From: Haematobia irritans
Taxonomy: Eukaryota; Arthropoda; Insecta; Diptera; Muscidae
Length of the DNA: 64,000 nt
Reading direction: 5' to 3'
Assembly: GCF_050003625.1 (NCBI RefSeq)
Contig: NC_134398.1
Span: 63,682,891 to 63,746,890 of the forward strand
A program made the translations under genes and the position numbers. The notes beneath the pieces were generated by a model. It was not told the origin of the DNA and did not search any database. It worked only from the letters and a program-made list of their open reading frames with translations. Positions 21,741 through 33,865 of this stretch are shown piece by piece (position 1 is the first letter of the stretch; each line of letters opens with the position of its first letter).

Positions 21741-22149
21741 CTGCTGGATTGTTTCAATTTTTTTTTTTTTTGAAAATTAATCAGCTTTTGCAACCACAAT
21801 ACCATTATTTGTTCAAATGTGAATACTAGGAAAAAGTTAGGTTTTAATACTGGTATAATGACAATGAATAAAAACGACTTTATAAATAAACAATGGGATC
21901 AAATATTAGATTTTACATTTCCAAACTATCGTCTAAGTTATCGAAACACCAAATTCGAAAAAAACAATTGATTTAATGTTTGTTTTGCTAAATTTGATTT
22001 AAATTAATATGGATTTACTATCTATGTTGAATGTCAACTAAATGTTTTGGTTTAGGCAGAACGCCAAAAAAGAACTTTAAAGTGATCAATGTTTTTAATA
22101 AAAATTGTTTTGTTTTCTATATTTGAAATGAATCATTCACAATAGAATC
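21741..22149. other. AT-rich sequence, nothing recognised
   Basis: No coding or repeat signature was recognised. Confidence 0.4.
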
Positions 22150-22455
22150 ATGTCAACTTCAAAGAGGTAGAACATTGATGGAATTGCCAACTTTGAGTAC
22201 GATCGGTTGATAAATAAGTTTTTTACTGCCAAATTTGGGAAAATCGGGCGATACATACGGCCAAATTTGGGAAAATCGGGCGATACATATATATGGGAGC
22301 TATATCTAACTCTGAACCGATATAGATGCAATTTTGCAGACTTGAAGGGTGATGAAAAGGATTACCTTTTGCCAAATTTGACGACGATAGGTTAGTAAAA
22401 AAGTGCACTGTAACCCAATTTGTCGAAATCCGGCGATACATATATATGGGAGCTA

Positions 22456-22916
22456 CACTAAAAAATGCAATTTGCATTCCGCAATCGTGAAAAAACGGTG
22501 ACAAAATGAAACGGAAACGTTGACAAAAAAATCAAAACGGAATGTTCACGATTTCGTCCACGGGCGTTCACGGTTTCATGAACGGCATTCCTTTTTCTTT
22601 GCCCATGAAAATTCTTAAAATAATCCGTAGACGTTGTTATGGCAACTCCGCCGGTGGTGCAATGTGCTAAGGCGACTGTTAACGCGTATGGTGCAGACGA
22701 CACAGGTTCGAGTCACGGTAACGGAAATCTTTTTTTAATTTGTTTTTAAATTCGTAACCATTACGTTTTCAGATCATGAACTCTGGTTGTTGTTTTGACA
22801 ACGCATGATGTTATTTTAACGTTGTCAGATTGACCCCATATGTTTTCAGTTTGATTCACTTTCATGAATGGATCGTTTTTAAATGACCACGCCGTTCATG
22901 ATTTTTTCTATGGGTG
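22456..22916. mobile_element. Q-family MITE carrying a tRNA-like core
   Basis: The ends are CACTAAAAAATGC and TTTTTTCTATGGGTG, with TA on both sides (22454-22455 and 22917-22918). Excising it joins the P repeat sensibly (GGGAGCTATGTCTAAATTTG). The interior holds inverted TTCACG/CGTGAA and GTTCATGA motifs and a tRNA-like segment. It is 461 bp with no transposase. Confidence 0.75.
22644..22725 (+). other. tRNA-like segment inside Q MITE
   Basis: GTGCTAAGGCGACTG resembles the D-arm of a class II (Leu/Ser-like) tRNA, and GGTTCGAGTCAC at 22706-22717 is a good B box. The stems pair only partly. I take it as tRNA-derived, not functional. Confidence 0.5.
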
Positions 22917-23185
22917 TATGTCTAAATTTGATCCGATATTTTCCAAATTCAATAGTGTTCGTCCATTTGCCAAAAAATGCCATATACCAAATTTGATCAA
23001 AAACGGTTAATAATTACGACCGGACAACAAATACATGGACATACGGACGGACACCAAGGCCTAAATCGACTCAGAGTCGATCGGTATATATTTTATGGGG
23101 TCTAAAATCAATATTTCTGGTAGGTTCATATTATGGCAGATCAAAGTTAGTATACCCTGACCACTATGTGGTTTTGGATATAATT

Positions 23186-26332
<3,147 letters not shown>

Positions 26333-26461
26333 GTTGTTCTTTATTTGCTTTCCCATGCACAAGATCACGAAGGTCTCATATTCCAGCATGAGAAGTTTAA
26401 GATCATAATGTACAATTAAATAAATATTATATAACTACAATTTAAAGTTAACTTAAATTAT

Positions 26462-26801
26462 TTAATCTAAAGAAAATCTATAAGCAAAATAACATAACGA
26501 GATAACATTATTCTTAAAATCAACAGCGTTATTTATACATTGAATATTATGAGTATGTGAGTTCCACAGACGGATGGAGTTAATAAAAAATTGCCACTCT
26601 GAGACCAAACAACTATGACGAAGTAAAATTAATCTTTTTCCCCTATTAAATATTGAGAAACGCAACGTTGAAATAAATGCACAGGGTGACCACTATAAAT
26701 AATCCTATGCAGGAAAATAAGGACTCTTAACTTAAGATTGTGAAAAGTCATATTATATAAACATTCGGAGAAAGCTGAAATACTATCATATCTTCGTATA
26801 C
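26462..26801 (-). pseudogene. LINE Z ORF2, C-terminal end
   Basis: Minus-strand frames read RRYDSISAFSECLYN, then LKLRVLIFLHRIIYSGHPVH and SEWQFFINSIRLWNS, paralleling GLRRYDPIS and LVFLHKIINSGQPRYLY at 13660-13800. A frameshift near 26645 separates the blocks. The element's last codons lie near 26462. Confidence 0.75.
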
Positions 26802-26904
26802 CACACGCAAAAAAATAATTCTCCTCCCAAACGAAATTTTAGACAAACAAAGTTCGTTTCTCATTTGCTTTTCGCTGTAAGGAAGTGTATTTGGAAGAAA
26901 AGTA

Positions 26905-27839
26905 AAGGGTGATTCTTTTGAGGTTAGGATTTTCATGCATTAGTATTTGACAGATCACGTGGGATTTCAGACATGGTGTCAAAGAGAAAGATGCTCAGTA
27001 TGCTTTGACATTTCATCATGAATAGACTTACTAACGAGCCACAACGTCGAATTTTCAGTGAATGGGCCCTAGAAAAGTTGGCAGAAAATCCGCTTTTTTA
27101 TCGACAAATTTTGTTCAGCGATGAGGCTCATTTCTGGTTGAATGGCTACGTAAATAAGCAAAATTGCCGCATTTGGAGTGAAGAGCAACCAGAAGCCGTT
27201 CAAGAACTGCCCATGCATCCCGAAAAATGCACTGTTTGGTGTGGTTTGTACGCTGGTGGAATCATTGGACCGTATTTTTTCAAAGATGCTGTTGGACGCA
27301 ACGTTACGGTGAATGGCGATCGCTATCGTTCGATGCTAACAAACTTTTTGTTGCCAAAAATGGAAGAACTGAACTTGGTTGACATGTGGTTTCAACAAGA
27401 TGGCGCTACATGCCACACAGCTCGCGATTCTATGGCCATTTTGAGGGAAAACTTCGGAGAACAATTCATCTCAAGAAATGGACCGGTAAGTTGGCCACCA
27501 AGATCATGCGATTTGACGCCTTTAGACTATTTTTTGTGGGGCTACGTCAAGTCTAAAGTCTACAGAAATAAGCCAGCAACTATTCCAGCTTTGGAAGACA
27601 ACATTTCCGAAGAAATTCGGGCTATTCCGGCCGAAATGCTCGAAAAAGTTGCCCAAAATTGGACTTTCCGAATGGACCACCTAAGACGCAGCCGCGGTCA
27701 ACATTTAAATAAAATTATCTTCAAAAAGTAAATGTCATGGACCAATCTATCGTTTCAAATAAAGAACCGATGAGATTTTGCAAATTTTATGCGTTTTTTA
27801 AAAAAAAAAAAGTTATCAAGCTCTTAACAAATCACCCTT
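26905..27839 (+). mobile_element. rosa-type (DD41D) mariner, copy b, internally deleted
   Basis: The ends are AAGGGTGATT...AATCACCCTT, with TA on both sides (26903-26904 and 27840-27841). The empty site AAAAGTATATATAAACG in Y3 (reverse of 19489-19505) confirms the insertion. It is 935 bp; a full family member should be about 1.3 kb, so the 5' half of the gene has been lost. Confidence 0.9.
27018..27731 (+). CDS. Internally deleted DD41D (rosa-type) transposase, frame kept
   Basis: The 237-residue open frame has D35 (ILFSDEAHFW), D128 (FQQDGATCH) and D170 (LTPLDYFLWG). There are 41 residues between the last two, which places it in the DD41D/rosa branch of mariner-like elements. The first seven residues (MNRLTNE) match the start of copies c and d, then the frame jumps into PQRRIFSEWALEK, so most of the N-terminal DNA-binding domain is missing although all three catalytic residues stay in frame. 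A protein could be made but should not bind its inverted repeats normally. It could be inert or act as a trans-inhibitor; both are guesses. Confidence 0.85.
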   Translation: MNRLTNEPQRRIFSEWALEKLAENPLFYRQILFSDEAHFWLNGYVNKQNCRIWSEEQPEAVQELPMHPEKCTVWCGLYAGGIIGPYFFKDAVGRNVTVNGDRYRSMLTNFLLPKMEELNLVDMWFQQDGATCHTARDSMAILRENFGEQFISRNGPVSWPPRSCDLTPLDYFLWGYVKSKVYRNKPATIPALEDNISEEIRAIPAEMLEKVAQNWTFRMDHLRRSRGQHLNKIIFKK

Positions 27840-28078
27840 TATATACTTTTTGTGATAAACGTTTATTCTTTTCCAGGATGTAAAAACAATTTCATAAAGA
27901 CAAACTAAAAAAAAAAACATAATTTTCTTGCTAATTGCATTTTCCCTCACATCTTTCTCACATCCACGAGGTTTTTTAGTTCTTAACACCTTTTCCTGTA
28001 ATACCAACAATGTAGAAGAAATTATACGATTTTATAAATTAAAATAATATAAATAAAAATAAAATAAATTTTTTTTAC

Positions 28079-28152
28079 CTTTCGCCTGGACGGAGAATCG
28101 AACCGCGGACCATGCACTTTGTAAGCCAACACACTAACCACTGAGCTATGTA
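28079..28152 (-). other. tRNA-like module in Y2
   Basis: On the minus strand TAGCTCAGTGGTTAGTG matches an A box very well and GGTTCGATTCTCC a B box. CGCCTGGACGG at one end pairs only partly with the other. It is well preserved compared with the Y1 copy. Confidence 0.6.
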
Positions 28153-28270
28153 CCTGTTATGGTCATCAATAGATAAATATCCATTTATGTTATATTTATA
28201 TAGCATAGCTTGCGGCACCCACGAACCGAATAAACAAAGTTTATTTAACAGAAACAAACGTTTAGTTTGG

Positions 28271-28340
28271 CACCGTGGAGCAGTGGTTGCTACGTCCGAC
28301 TTGCATGCCAAGGGTCGTGGGTTCGATCCTTGCTCCGACC
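28271..28340 (+). other. tRNA-like module in Y2, opposite orientation
   Basis: TGGAGCAGTGGTTGC (A-box-like) and GGTTCGATCCTTG (B box) lie at tRNA-like spacing, with TTGCATG between. It lies ~120 bp from the reverse module and points the other way. Confidence 0.6.
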
Positions 28341-28647
28341 AAAGTTTTTTTTTACATATATTCCAGATATGTTCGGAATGTTCCGAAAAAATGTTCAATA
28401 TTACATTGTAGTAAATATATTTAATTTTGAACTGTAAAATGTGTCTTATTAAATACCTAAAATCCGAAAAGAACAGTGTTTGATATAAACGAAATTGACT
28501 GTGTTGTTGTTTGAAAAATAACATTTTTTAATGAAAAAATAAAAATTTTGTAACAAACAAATTTTTTTGGTTATAAAAGTTTAAAATTTTCGAAGCAATT
28601 CAAAAAACTCTAACAAAAGAAAAACGTTTTTTTTTTCTTTGCGAGTA

Positions 28648-28870
28648 TATACGTAGCGAGTAATGCTATTGAACGTCCTATTTAGTCTCTGCATGCTTAG
28701 AGCATCGCACTTAGCAAAAAGTTCACAACTGTATAGCATAATAGGCATCAAAAATGATTTGGCTAAGATAACCCTTATTCTTAGATTCTTGCCAATAAGT
28801 CATAAAAAAATCTTTTCGTTCTTATTTGAATGATGAGAGTTAAGCTATCGTCTGATCATACAGGTTTGAT
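28648..28870 (-). pseudogene. LINE Z reverse transcriptase, thumb fragment
   Basis: A minus-strand frame reads RVILAKSFLMPIMLYSCELF then AKCDALSMQRLNR, the same block as ILLAKTYVMPSLLYGCELF at 13545. Homology fades beyond about 28830. It continues directly into 26801 once Y2 is removed. Confidence 0.75.
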
Positions 28871-28954
28871 GTAAACATAACAGTCATTATACATTAATAA
28901 AAGTAAATATATGTATGTAGGTTTGTGCTAACACCTGCAATGCAATAAGCTTAA

Positions 28955-29163
28955 GGCTATGGTCACACTAGGCAAATATTTGACCAAAATGAGTGTCAAA
29001 CATTTTTCCAGAACCATTTTCCAAATATCTGGATACGGTTTTTGGAAAATAACCCTACCATGATGTTATATATCCAATATGAGCTAAATATGTTTTCTGG
29101 TTTGGCTGTGGCGACGGTTTCTTTTTTGATTTCTGTCAAATATTTGCCCAGTGTGACCATAGC
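28955..29163. mobile_element. TIR MITE (209 bp), first of a pair
   Basis: GGCTATGGTCACACTAGGC at the left is matched by its complement GCCCAGTGTGACCATAGC at the right, with about 30 bp of inverted repeat continuing into CAAATATTTGAC. It is non-coding. A second copy lies 160 bp away. Confidence 0.85.
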
Positions 29164-29325
29164 GTAAGTTACCTGTATTTTAGTCGACCTGTTGCTGTTC
29201 TTCACTCCCGAAAAAATCCGTTGCAGATAATTTGAATAGGAAGAGAAAAGCAACAATTAAAAAAGAGAATCTCAGCCAAGAGATGAGAATAATCATGAGG
29301 AAGTTGTCACAAATAAAACGTTTAA

Positions 29326-29534
29326 GGCTATGGTCACACTAGGCAAATATTTGACCAAAATGAGTGTCAAACATTTCTTCAGAACCATTTTCCAAATATC
29401 TGGAAACCGGCTTTGGAAAATAATCCTACCATGATGATATACATCCAATATGAGCTAAAAGTGTTTGCTAGTTTGGCTGTGGCGACGGATTCTTTTTTGA
29501 TTTCTGTCAAATATTTGCCAAGTGTGACCATAGC
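29326..29534. mobile_element. TIR MITE (209 bp), second of a pair
   Basis: It has the same length, orientation and ends as 28955-29163 with scattered substitutions. TTTAA or CTTAA precedes and TAAG follows each copy, so the duplicated target is not certain. Confidence 0.85.
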
Positions 29535-29644
29535 ATAAGTATACTATGAACTATTTTAATATATACATAATATGATTGTAAATCATTAAAAGTAGTGATG
29601 TAGTAGATTAGTTTTCAGTTAATGCAAAAAATATTTTATGATTC

Positions 29645-30006
29645 TTAAACGATATAAAAAAGGTGTAGGAATTGTAGTTTTCCGGCAACATTTTCCCACC
29701 AAAGGAGAAGTTTTAGTCGAGGCAACGCCTCCGCTATGCTCCGACTCACAGCGTTTATAACATTTAGTAGGCAATATCCATAAGTTTGATTTATTCGGTC
29801 TTTTGTAATTTGAAATGTTAGGTACTTGATGGGAATTTGCGGCCAAGCATCCATTGTCCAGGTTTACACCGTTCATTTGCCACCAAAACTAAATCGCCAA
29901 CTTTTGGATCAGCATTACCTTTTAGCCATTTAGGCCGCGAATGGAGACGATTTAAATATTCGTTATGCCATCTTTTCCAAAAAAGATGTATTCCTCCGGT
30001 ATACAA
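29645..30006 (-). pseudogene. BEL/Pao integrase C-terminal domain
   Basis: FWKRWHNEYLNRLHSRPKW and VGDLVLVANERCKPGQWMLGR match the conserved C-terminal region of Pao integrases ('FWxRWxxEYL...VGDLVLI...WxLGR'). The frame shifts after LGR and the last part reads in a second frame. Intact, it would help integrate the retrotransposon cDNA. Confidence 0.85.
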
Positions 30007-30116
30007 GTTGTTGGGTCTCCAACTAGGAAGTGTGCAGGAGTTAGTGGCTCCAAGTTTGATGGAGGGACAAAGGGGCCGTGAGTTGAGGAAACTTTCTATC
30101 TGTCAGAGAAGGGTAG

Positions 30117-30600
30117 TTAATTGCTCAAATGTGAGATTCCGGTCATTAGTAATCCAGCTTCCCAGAGGCCACCAAGGTATGGGGAAGCTAGTGGATTAAA
30201 GTACCATGTAGTACATATAAGTCTTAAGTAATGCCTAAGCTCATCAGGCAATGTTTTTGAGCTCCTGTTACTTAGGATTTTAAGCTCCTTTGAAGCACCC
30301 ACAAAATTTGTGCCGGAGTCAGAACAAATATGCGTACATATACCTCTTCAGGATATGAAACGTTTGAAAGCAGCCAAAAAATCTTCCAAGTGTATAGCTT
30401 TTGTGACCATACAAATGACGAGACAAGCATATCCCTTTGAGAAAGCAGATGAACGAATGGCAAAATTTAATTAGTATCGGTCCGTCGTAATCAACGCCAC
30501 TGCGTTAAAAAGGCCTTGTTACCAGCTGGGCTGTCGTCGCAGTGTGTCTATAGCACCTGATGCACTTATGGATTACACCCTTAGCAAGCTTGTTGCCTGA
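30117..30600 (-). pseudogene. BEL/Pao integrase core
   Basis: Blocks include a VIHKCIRCYRH-type zinc segment upstream (about 30570), SQKLYTWKIFW (for TKAVHLE), FVLTPAQILWVLQRSLK out of frame for the 'SDNGTNF' block, and WYFNPLASPYLGGLWEAG ('FNPPxAPHFGGLWE'). Several frameshifts break it. Confidence 0.82.
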
Positions 30601-31049
30601 TACAATCCAAAACCGACGGTTAACGAGAGACATGGTTAAAGTGACCCCACCGTGTAAGGTTTTTCATGTGAGTCCACAATGATGAGATGTGACAAAGGGT
30701 TACTCTTGGAAAGAATTAAAGGGTGTTTTAAGTCGTATTAAAAGTCCGAATTCTGTCCTCCTATACGTAAGAGGCCATTCTCGTCCAGAAAAGGAAGATG
30801 TTTTAAAATGGGTCTACGATTAAGAGATTTCTTGGCAGAAATACATGCAATTTCATTTGAGAAATCTACCGCCAAGATTTGTGATCAACTAATTCTTCAG
30901 CCGAAATTCCTCTTGATGCACAATCAGCTGGATTTAGTTGAGAGGGAACGTATCTCCATTGAATTGGATTGTAAAGTCGTTGTATATCAGCCACATAAAC
31001 AGTCCAATTCGAAGGGGACTTACGAATCCAGCATAGGTGGGTGAAGCTA

Positions 31050-31705
31050 CACTGAAAAAATATTGACCTAATATGGAAGATTATGCAACTTAAATTTTAG
31101 GACTCGAAATTTACGCAATGCTAAGGACAAAATTCTTTAAAATAATGACATTTTAATTAAAAGAAAGTTTATAATACTTGCTTCAAAATTTTTTTCATTA
31201 AATTTAGGACACAAATCTTGAAATTTTGCGCCCCTCTGTTGAAGTTGTAGATCTTTGAAGTAAGGCAAATGTTCCTTAAAATAAAGAAAAACATTTTTAA
31301 TTTTAAAAATCGTTTTTAACTCAACTGACATATTGAATTTTTAAATTTAAGATAAAAATGCTTCAAATATAGGCTGAGACTTATTTTAAGGATTTGCATC
31401 TTTGGTTTAAAGTTTTTTTAGCATTAAGAAAACAGTTTTTACTTTGAAGTACTTGGCATAATTTGGATTTTGAAACTGGAATTTGTTTGCACAGGAATAC
31501 CTTATATATCGCCAACAGAGAATAAAAATTCGATGAATGAGATCTGTATCCAATTTTAATTTTATCAATCCTAGATTTAAAGCCAGGGAGGTCCGTAAAA
31601 AATGTCTTTATTTTAAAGAAGCCGCATCTTTGGCTCGGAATCAATACAAAATCCTTAAAGGAAGGTCAAAATCTTTGGATCCAAGTAAACTTTTTTTTTT
31701 GAGTG
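31050..31705. mobile_element. W-family MITE, copy W3
   Basis: The ends are CACTGAAAAAATATTG and TTTTTTTTTTGAGTG, with TA duplicated (31048-31049 and 31706-31707). Its interior shares GGCTCGGAATCAATAC with W1. It is inserted between the integrase and RNase H parts of the BEL/Pao remnant. Confidence 0.82.
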
Positions 31706-31737
31706 TAGAAAATATCTCGTATGTTGTGTTCCCTGAG

Positions 31738-31977
31738 TTATTCCTTTACATTGTGTGCCAATTGGGCACAGAGTTCAAGCCTTGGTATAGAAATGGTTTT
31801 GATAGGTGATACCTTAGATTTTTCCTGTAAAATGTTCACATATATACCATCGGATGTTGTAACTCTGCCGTAAACAACTGCAGCATAGGCAGCGGTCCAC
31901 GCATCACAAAAGCAGTGTAAATCAAGCCTGGAATTCTTAGTACAATGAATCCATCTTGGAATGGCCAATCGGGACAA
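31738..31977 (-). pseudogene. BEL/Pao RNase H region
   Basis: IPRWIHCTKNSRLDLHCFCD, AAYAAVVYGRVTT and ISIPRLELCAQL match the region after the Pao reverse transcriptase (FCDAS...AYAAVVY...PRLEL). The active-site D of FCD is present. It is a partial domain cut by W3 on its 3' side. Confidence 0.85.
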
Positions 31978-32228
31978 TTGTGAAAGTGAATGTCTATGAC
32001 TTAGCCAACGAGTCTAATTTCAAGTGGAATCTCTTCATCCCAATCGACACCATGCTCCAAAAGTTGTTCGCCACTATGGTTGTTGGTGTCAGCCATCCCA
32101 AAGGGTCAAACAATCTTACCGATTCGGACAAAATTGTACGTTTCGAAACCAGTGGGTTTTAAATACGTTGTCCCGATGAACACTCAATGTGCAGAAGACT
32201 CTCTGTCCCACTCAGTTTTCTAGAATTA

Positions 32229-32521
32229 AAGGGTGATTTGTTAAGAGCTTGATAACTTTTTTTTTTAAAAAAACGCATAAAATTTGCAAAATCTCATCGG
32301 TTCTTTATTTGAAACGTTAGATTGGTCCATGACATTTACTTTTTGAAGATAATTTCATTTAAATGTTGACCGCGGCTGCGTCTTAGGTGGTCCATTCGGA
32401 AAGTCCAATTTTGGGCAACTTTTTCGAGCATTTCGGCCGGAATAGCCCGAATTTCTTCGGAAATGTTGTCTTCCAAAGCTGGAATAGTTGCTGGCTTATT
32501 TCTGTAGACTTTAGACTTGAC
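32229..32521 (-). mobile_element. rosa-type fragment, copy e
   Basis: The inverted repeat AAGGGTGATTTGTTAAGAGC, preceded by TA at 32227-32228, begins the copy. About 290 bp of 3' UTR and transposase C-terminus follow, and the copy stops in a CTTTAGACTT repeat. The rest of the element is missing. Confidence 0.88.
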
Positions 32522-32552
32522 TTTAGACTTTAGACATACGTAGATTGAAACC

Positions 32553-32885
32553 TCAATTTCTCAATAGTAAACACAAATTCTTGTATAGCCCCAATGCTTC
32601 ATCTAGAGAATCTGCTCCAGACATTACGTTGTCGACATAGGTGTCTTCGAGCAATACTTTCGTTGCAGTGGGATAACAATGTCTATAGTCTTTAGAAATT
32701 TGCTGCAGGACACGAATGGAGAGGAAAGGGGCTGGTGTTGTGCCATATGTCACTGTATTCAATTCATAAATACCAATATCATCATGGATTGAAACGCCAT
32801 AGCACCTGCTGATATTTTCTGTGCTCCAGGTAAACCTCAATTTGCCAGAACATTTTCTCAATGTCTGCAAAAACGAGGAGAACAC
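32553..32885 (-). pseudogene. BEL/Pao reverse transcriptase fragment
   Basis: YELNTVTYGTTPAPFLSIRV and LLEDTYVDNVMSGADS are hallmark Pao RT sequences. YVDN carries one catalytic aspartate of the YxDD-like motif. The N-terminal palm and fingers are lost or too degraded to see. Confidence 0.9.
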
Positions 32886-33122
32886 TGTTTCGACAGAATA
32901 AAAACAGAGTACAAATTTGAAGCTACAACAAAAATAATATGTAAATCAACAAAAAATATTGAAATACTACTTTTAAAATACATGAAAAAAAATATAATTT
33001 AAAAAAATCACAATTTAATATCATATTTCTTATTATTATCAAAATATTGCATCAAAAAAGTACGCAAGCAAATAATTAAAGTTGGAAAACCAACATGAAT
33101 GATATTGGAATACCAACATATA
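32886..33122. other. AT-rich spacer
   Basis: Nothing recognised; TTGGAA(A/T)ACCAACAT occurs twice near 33082-33118. Confidence 0.4.
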
Positions 33123-33865
33123 CACAGAAAAATAAGGTGTCTCGTAAATTTAAGAAGATTTTTACAATAATTTATTACAAGAATTTTCCAGAATTTTAGT
33201 TCATTTTTCGTATCTTCAACGAAAATTAACTACTCGAAAGGAAATTTTACAAATTCTAAGTAGCAATCGTTTAGTTCATGGCCTACAAAATACGATGGAA
33301 ATTTCTTTAAAAAATTTCTTAGCTGGTAGTTAAAAATTCGTTTGTCATGCTATAAAACTACTTGTGAAATGTAAAGTACTTTCTAAATAATAAGTGCAAT
33401 TTACTATAAGATTTTTTTGTATGAGAAAATATTTTTTTACGAAAAATGAACTTGAAAGTGGATAGCAATTTCTTACTGGCAATTCCTATAGTTAATAATT
33501 GTTGGTAGAAAATTACCCAATGAAATATTTTTAGTTCACATGTAATTAACTTTATAGACATTTTCGTCAAAAATGGTAGATAACATTTCATGAAAAATTT
33601 GCAAATTTTAAGTTAAACGTTTCATCGTTCATAAACTGGTGTGCCTTTACGAATATTATTCTTAGAGTAAATTGTCAGCAGATGCGATGAACTAATGCAT
33701 AGTACAGAGATCTTTATCGGCATAGTGGAATGTGATTAATGTAAAGATGATGTTACTTGAGTTTTGTTGTGTGTACATGAGCGTGGGGTTGTTTTCATTT
33801 TTGTTCATTTAGTGGTTTGTGTGTGTGTTGTTGTTGCTGGATGAGGTGTTGTTTTCAATAAAGGC

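Larger units (their letters stand above)
22150..23185 (+). repeat. P-family tandem-repeat element, copy P-A
   Basis: It carries P units (GGGCGATACATATATATGGG, GAGCTATATCTAA), a GGACGGACACC microsatellite near 23045, and an end reading TAGTATACCCTGACCACTATG. The same units in reverse order fill 62366-64000. The Q MITE interrupts it. Confidence 0.7.
26802..28647. mobile_element. Y-family element, copy Y2, with rosa b inside
   Basis: The termini are CACACGCAAAAAAATAATTC and, at the other end, TTTCTTTGCGAGTA. The LINE's GTATAC site is present on both sides, so the duplication is 2-5 bp (palindromic, hence ambiguous). Removing Y2 joins the LINE's ...ITRYV to RRYD. The interior carries two opposed tRNA-like modules (28079-28152 and 28271-28340). 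No transposase of its own was found. Confidence 0.7.
29641..32885 (-). mobile_element. BEL/Pao LTR retrotransposon, degraded pol region
   Basis: Minus-strand pol fragments occur in the proper order: reverse transcriptase (32885-32553), RNase H (31977-31738), integrase core (30600-30117), integrase C-terminus (30006-29645). No LTR, gag or protease was recognised. It is interrupted by MITE W3 (31050-31705) and rosa fragment e (32229-32521). Confidence 0.85.

Noticed and set aside
32227..32540. rosa fragment e as part of the BEL/Pao element
   Set aside because: It has its own TA-flanked inverted repeat and matches copies c and d, so it is a separate later insertion.
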